Below, in pieces: positions 63,815 to 64,000 of a stretch of 64,000 bases of DNA. The position numbers were made by a program, and so were the translations under genes. Origin of the DNA: Sinotaia quadrata (taxonomy: Eukaryota > Mollusca > Gastropoda > Architaenioglossa > Viviparidae); contig CM054179.1 in the NCBI GenBank assembly GCA_028829895.1, positions 48,121,891-48,185,890 on the forward strand, given 5' to 3'. The notes below the pieces were generated by a model that worked only from the letters and a program-made list of their open reading frames with translations, ran no database searches and had not been told where the DNA came from. Every line of letters begins with the position of its first letter. The first letter of the stretch is position 1.

Positions 63815-64000
63815 TGAAGAAACAAATGCTGAAAGTGTTCACAAGCATACACAGGTGAAAAACTAAAACTAAAAGTGTTCACAAGCATACACAGGTGAAA
63901 AACTAAAACTAAAAGTGTTCACAAGCATACACAGGTGAAAAACTAAAACTAAAAGTGTTCACAAGCATACACAGGTGAAAAACTAAAACTAAAAGTGTTC
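63815..64000. repeat. 40-bp minisatellite, cut by window end
   Basis: Over four exact copies of aactaaaactaaaagtgttc plus acaagcatacacaggtgaaa. The array continues past the last base of the window. Confidence 0.97.

Overview
This window looks like non-coding, repeat-dominated DNA from an AT-rich animal genome. The best guess is a cephalopod or other mollusc. The sequence itself shows very many di- and tetranucleotide microsatellites (CA, CT, GATA/TATC, TTTC, ATT), dozens of unrelated AT-rich minisatellites with units of about 20-66 bp, and an animal-type R2/R4-group non-LTR retrotransposon. The taxon is inferred from this overall repeat character, not from a diagnostic gene. There are no operons, no rRNA, no convincing tRNA and no CRISPR. 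No complete host protein-coding gene could be recognised. The window is most likely intergenic or lies inside a very long intron.

Layout. 0.7-2.8 kb: a TATC tract and two minisatellites. 3.5 kb: a 102-bp MITE-like element. 4.9-6.1 and 8.7-9.5 kb: two copies, in opposite orientation, of an unnamed interspersed repeat (called family R here; other copies at 40.0-41.5 and 61.4-61.7 kb). 6.7-15.4 kb: minisatellites, CT/CA tracts and a 0.95-kb polypyrimidine block, with one candidate exon near 12.2 kb. 15.4-22 kb: mostly unique sequence with a degraded gag-like retroelement fragment at 16.4 kb. 22.2-24.1 kb: an old minisatellite with a TATC microsatellite inside it. 25.2 kb: a perfect 72-bp palindrome. 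26.3, 29.6, 33.4 and 36.7 kb: GC/CpG-richer islands that could be promoters or exons. 31.7-32.65 kb: a homogeneous 55-bp satellite. 37.5-43.4 kb: a chain of arrays, including a 42-bp array of about 2.8 kb split by a family R copy. 44.66-46.74 kb: a 5'-truncated retrotransposon with a long intact ORF (reverse transcriptase, zinc knuckle, restriction-like endonuclease), lying between two ATT/TAA tracts. 47.2-51.4 kb: an old, degraded array with younger homogenised sub-arrays. 52-58 kb: a long CA tract, a 167-bp hAT-like MITE with 8-bp target duplications, and further GC-richer islands. 58.6-64 kb: more minisatellites, the last running off the window edge.

The only strong protein call is the retrotransposon ORF on the minus strand. 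Long serine/leucine-rich, Thr-His and tandem-peptide reading frames are by-products of repeats and are not annotated as genes. Candidate exons are marked as such, with low confidence.
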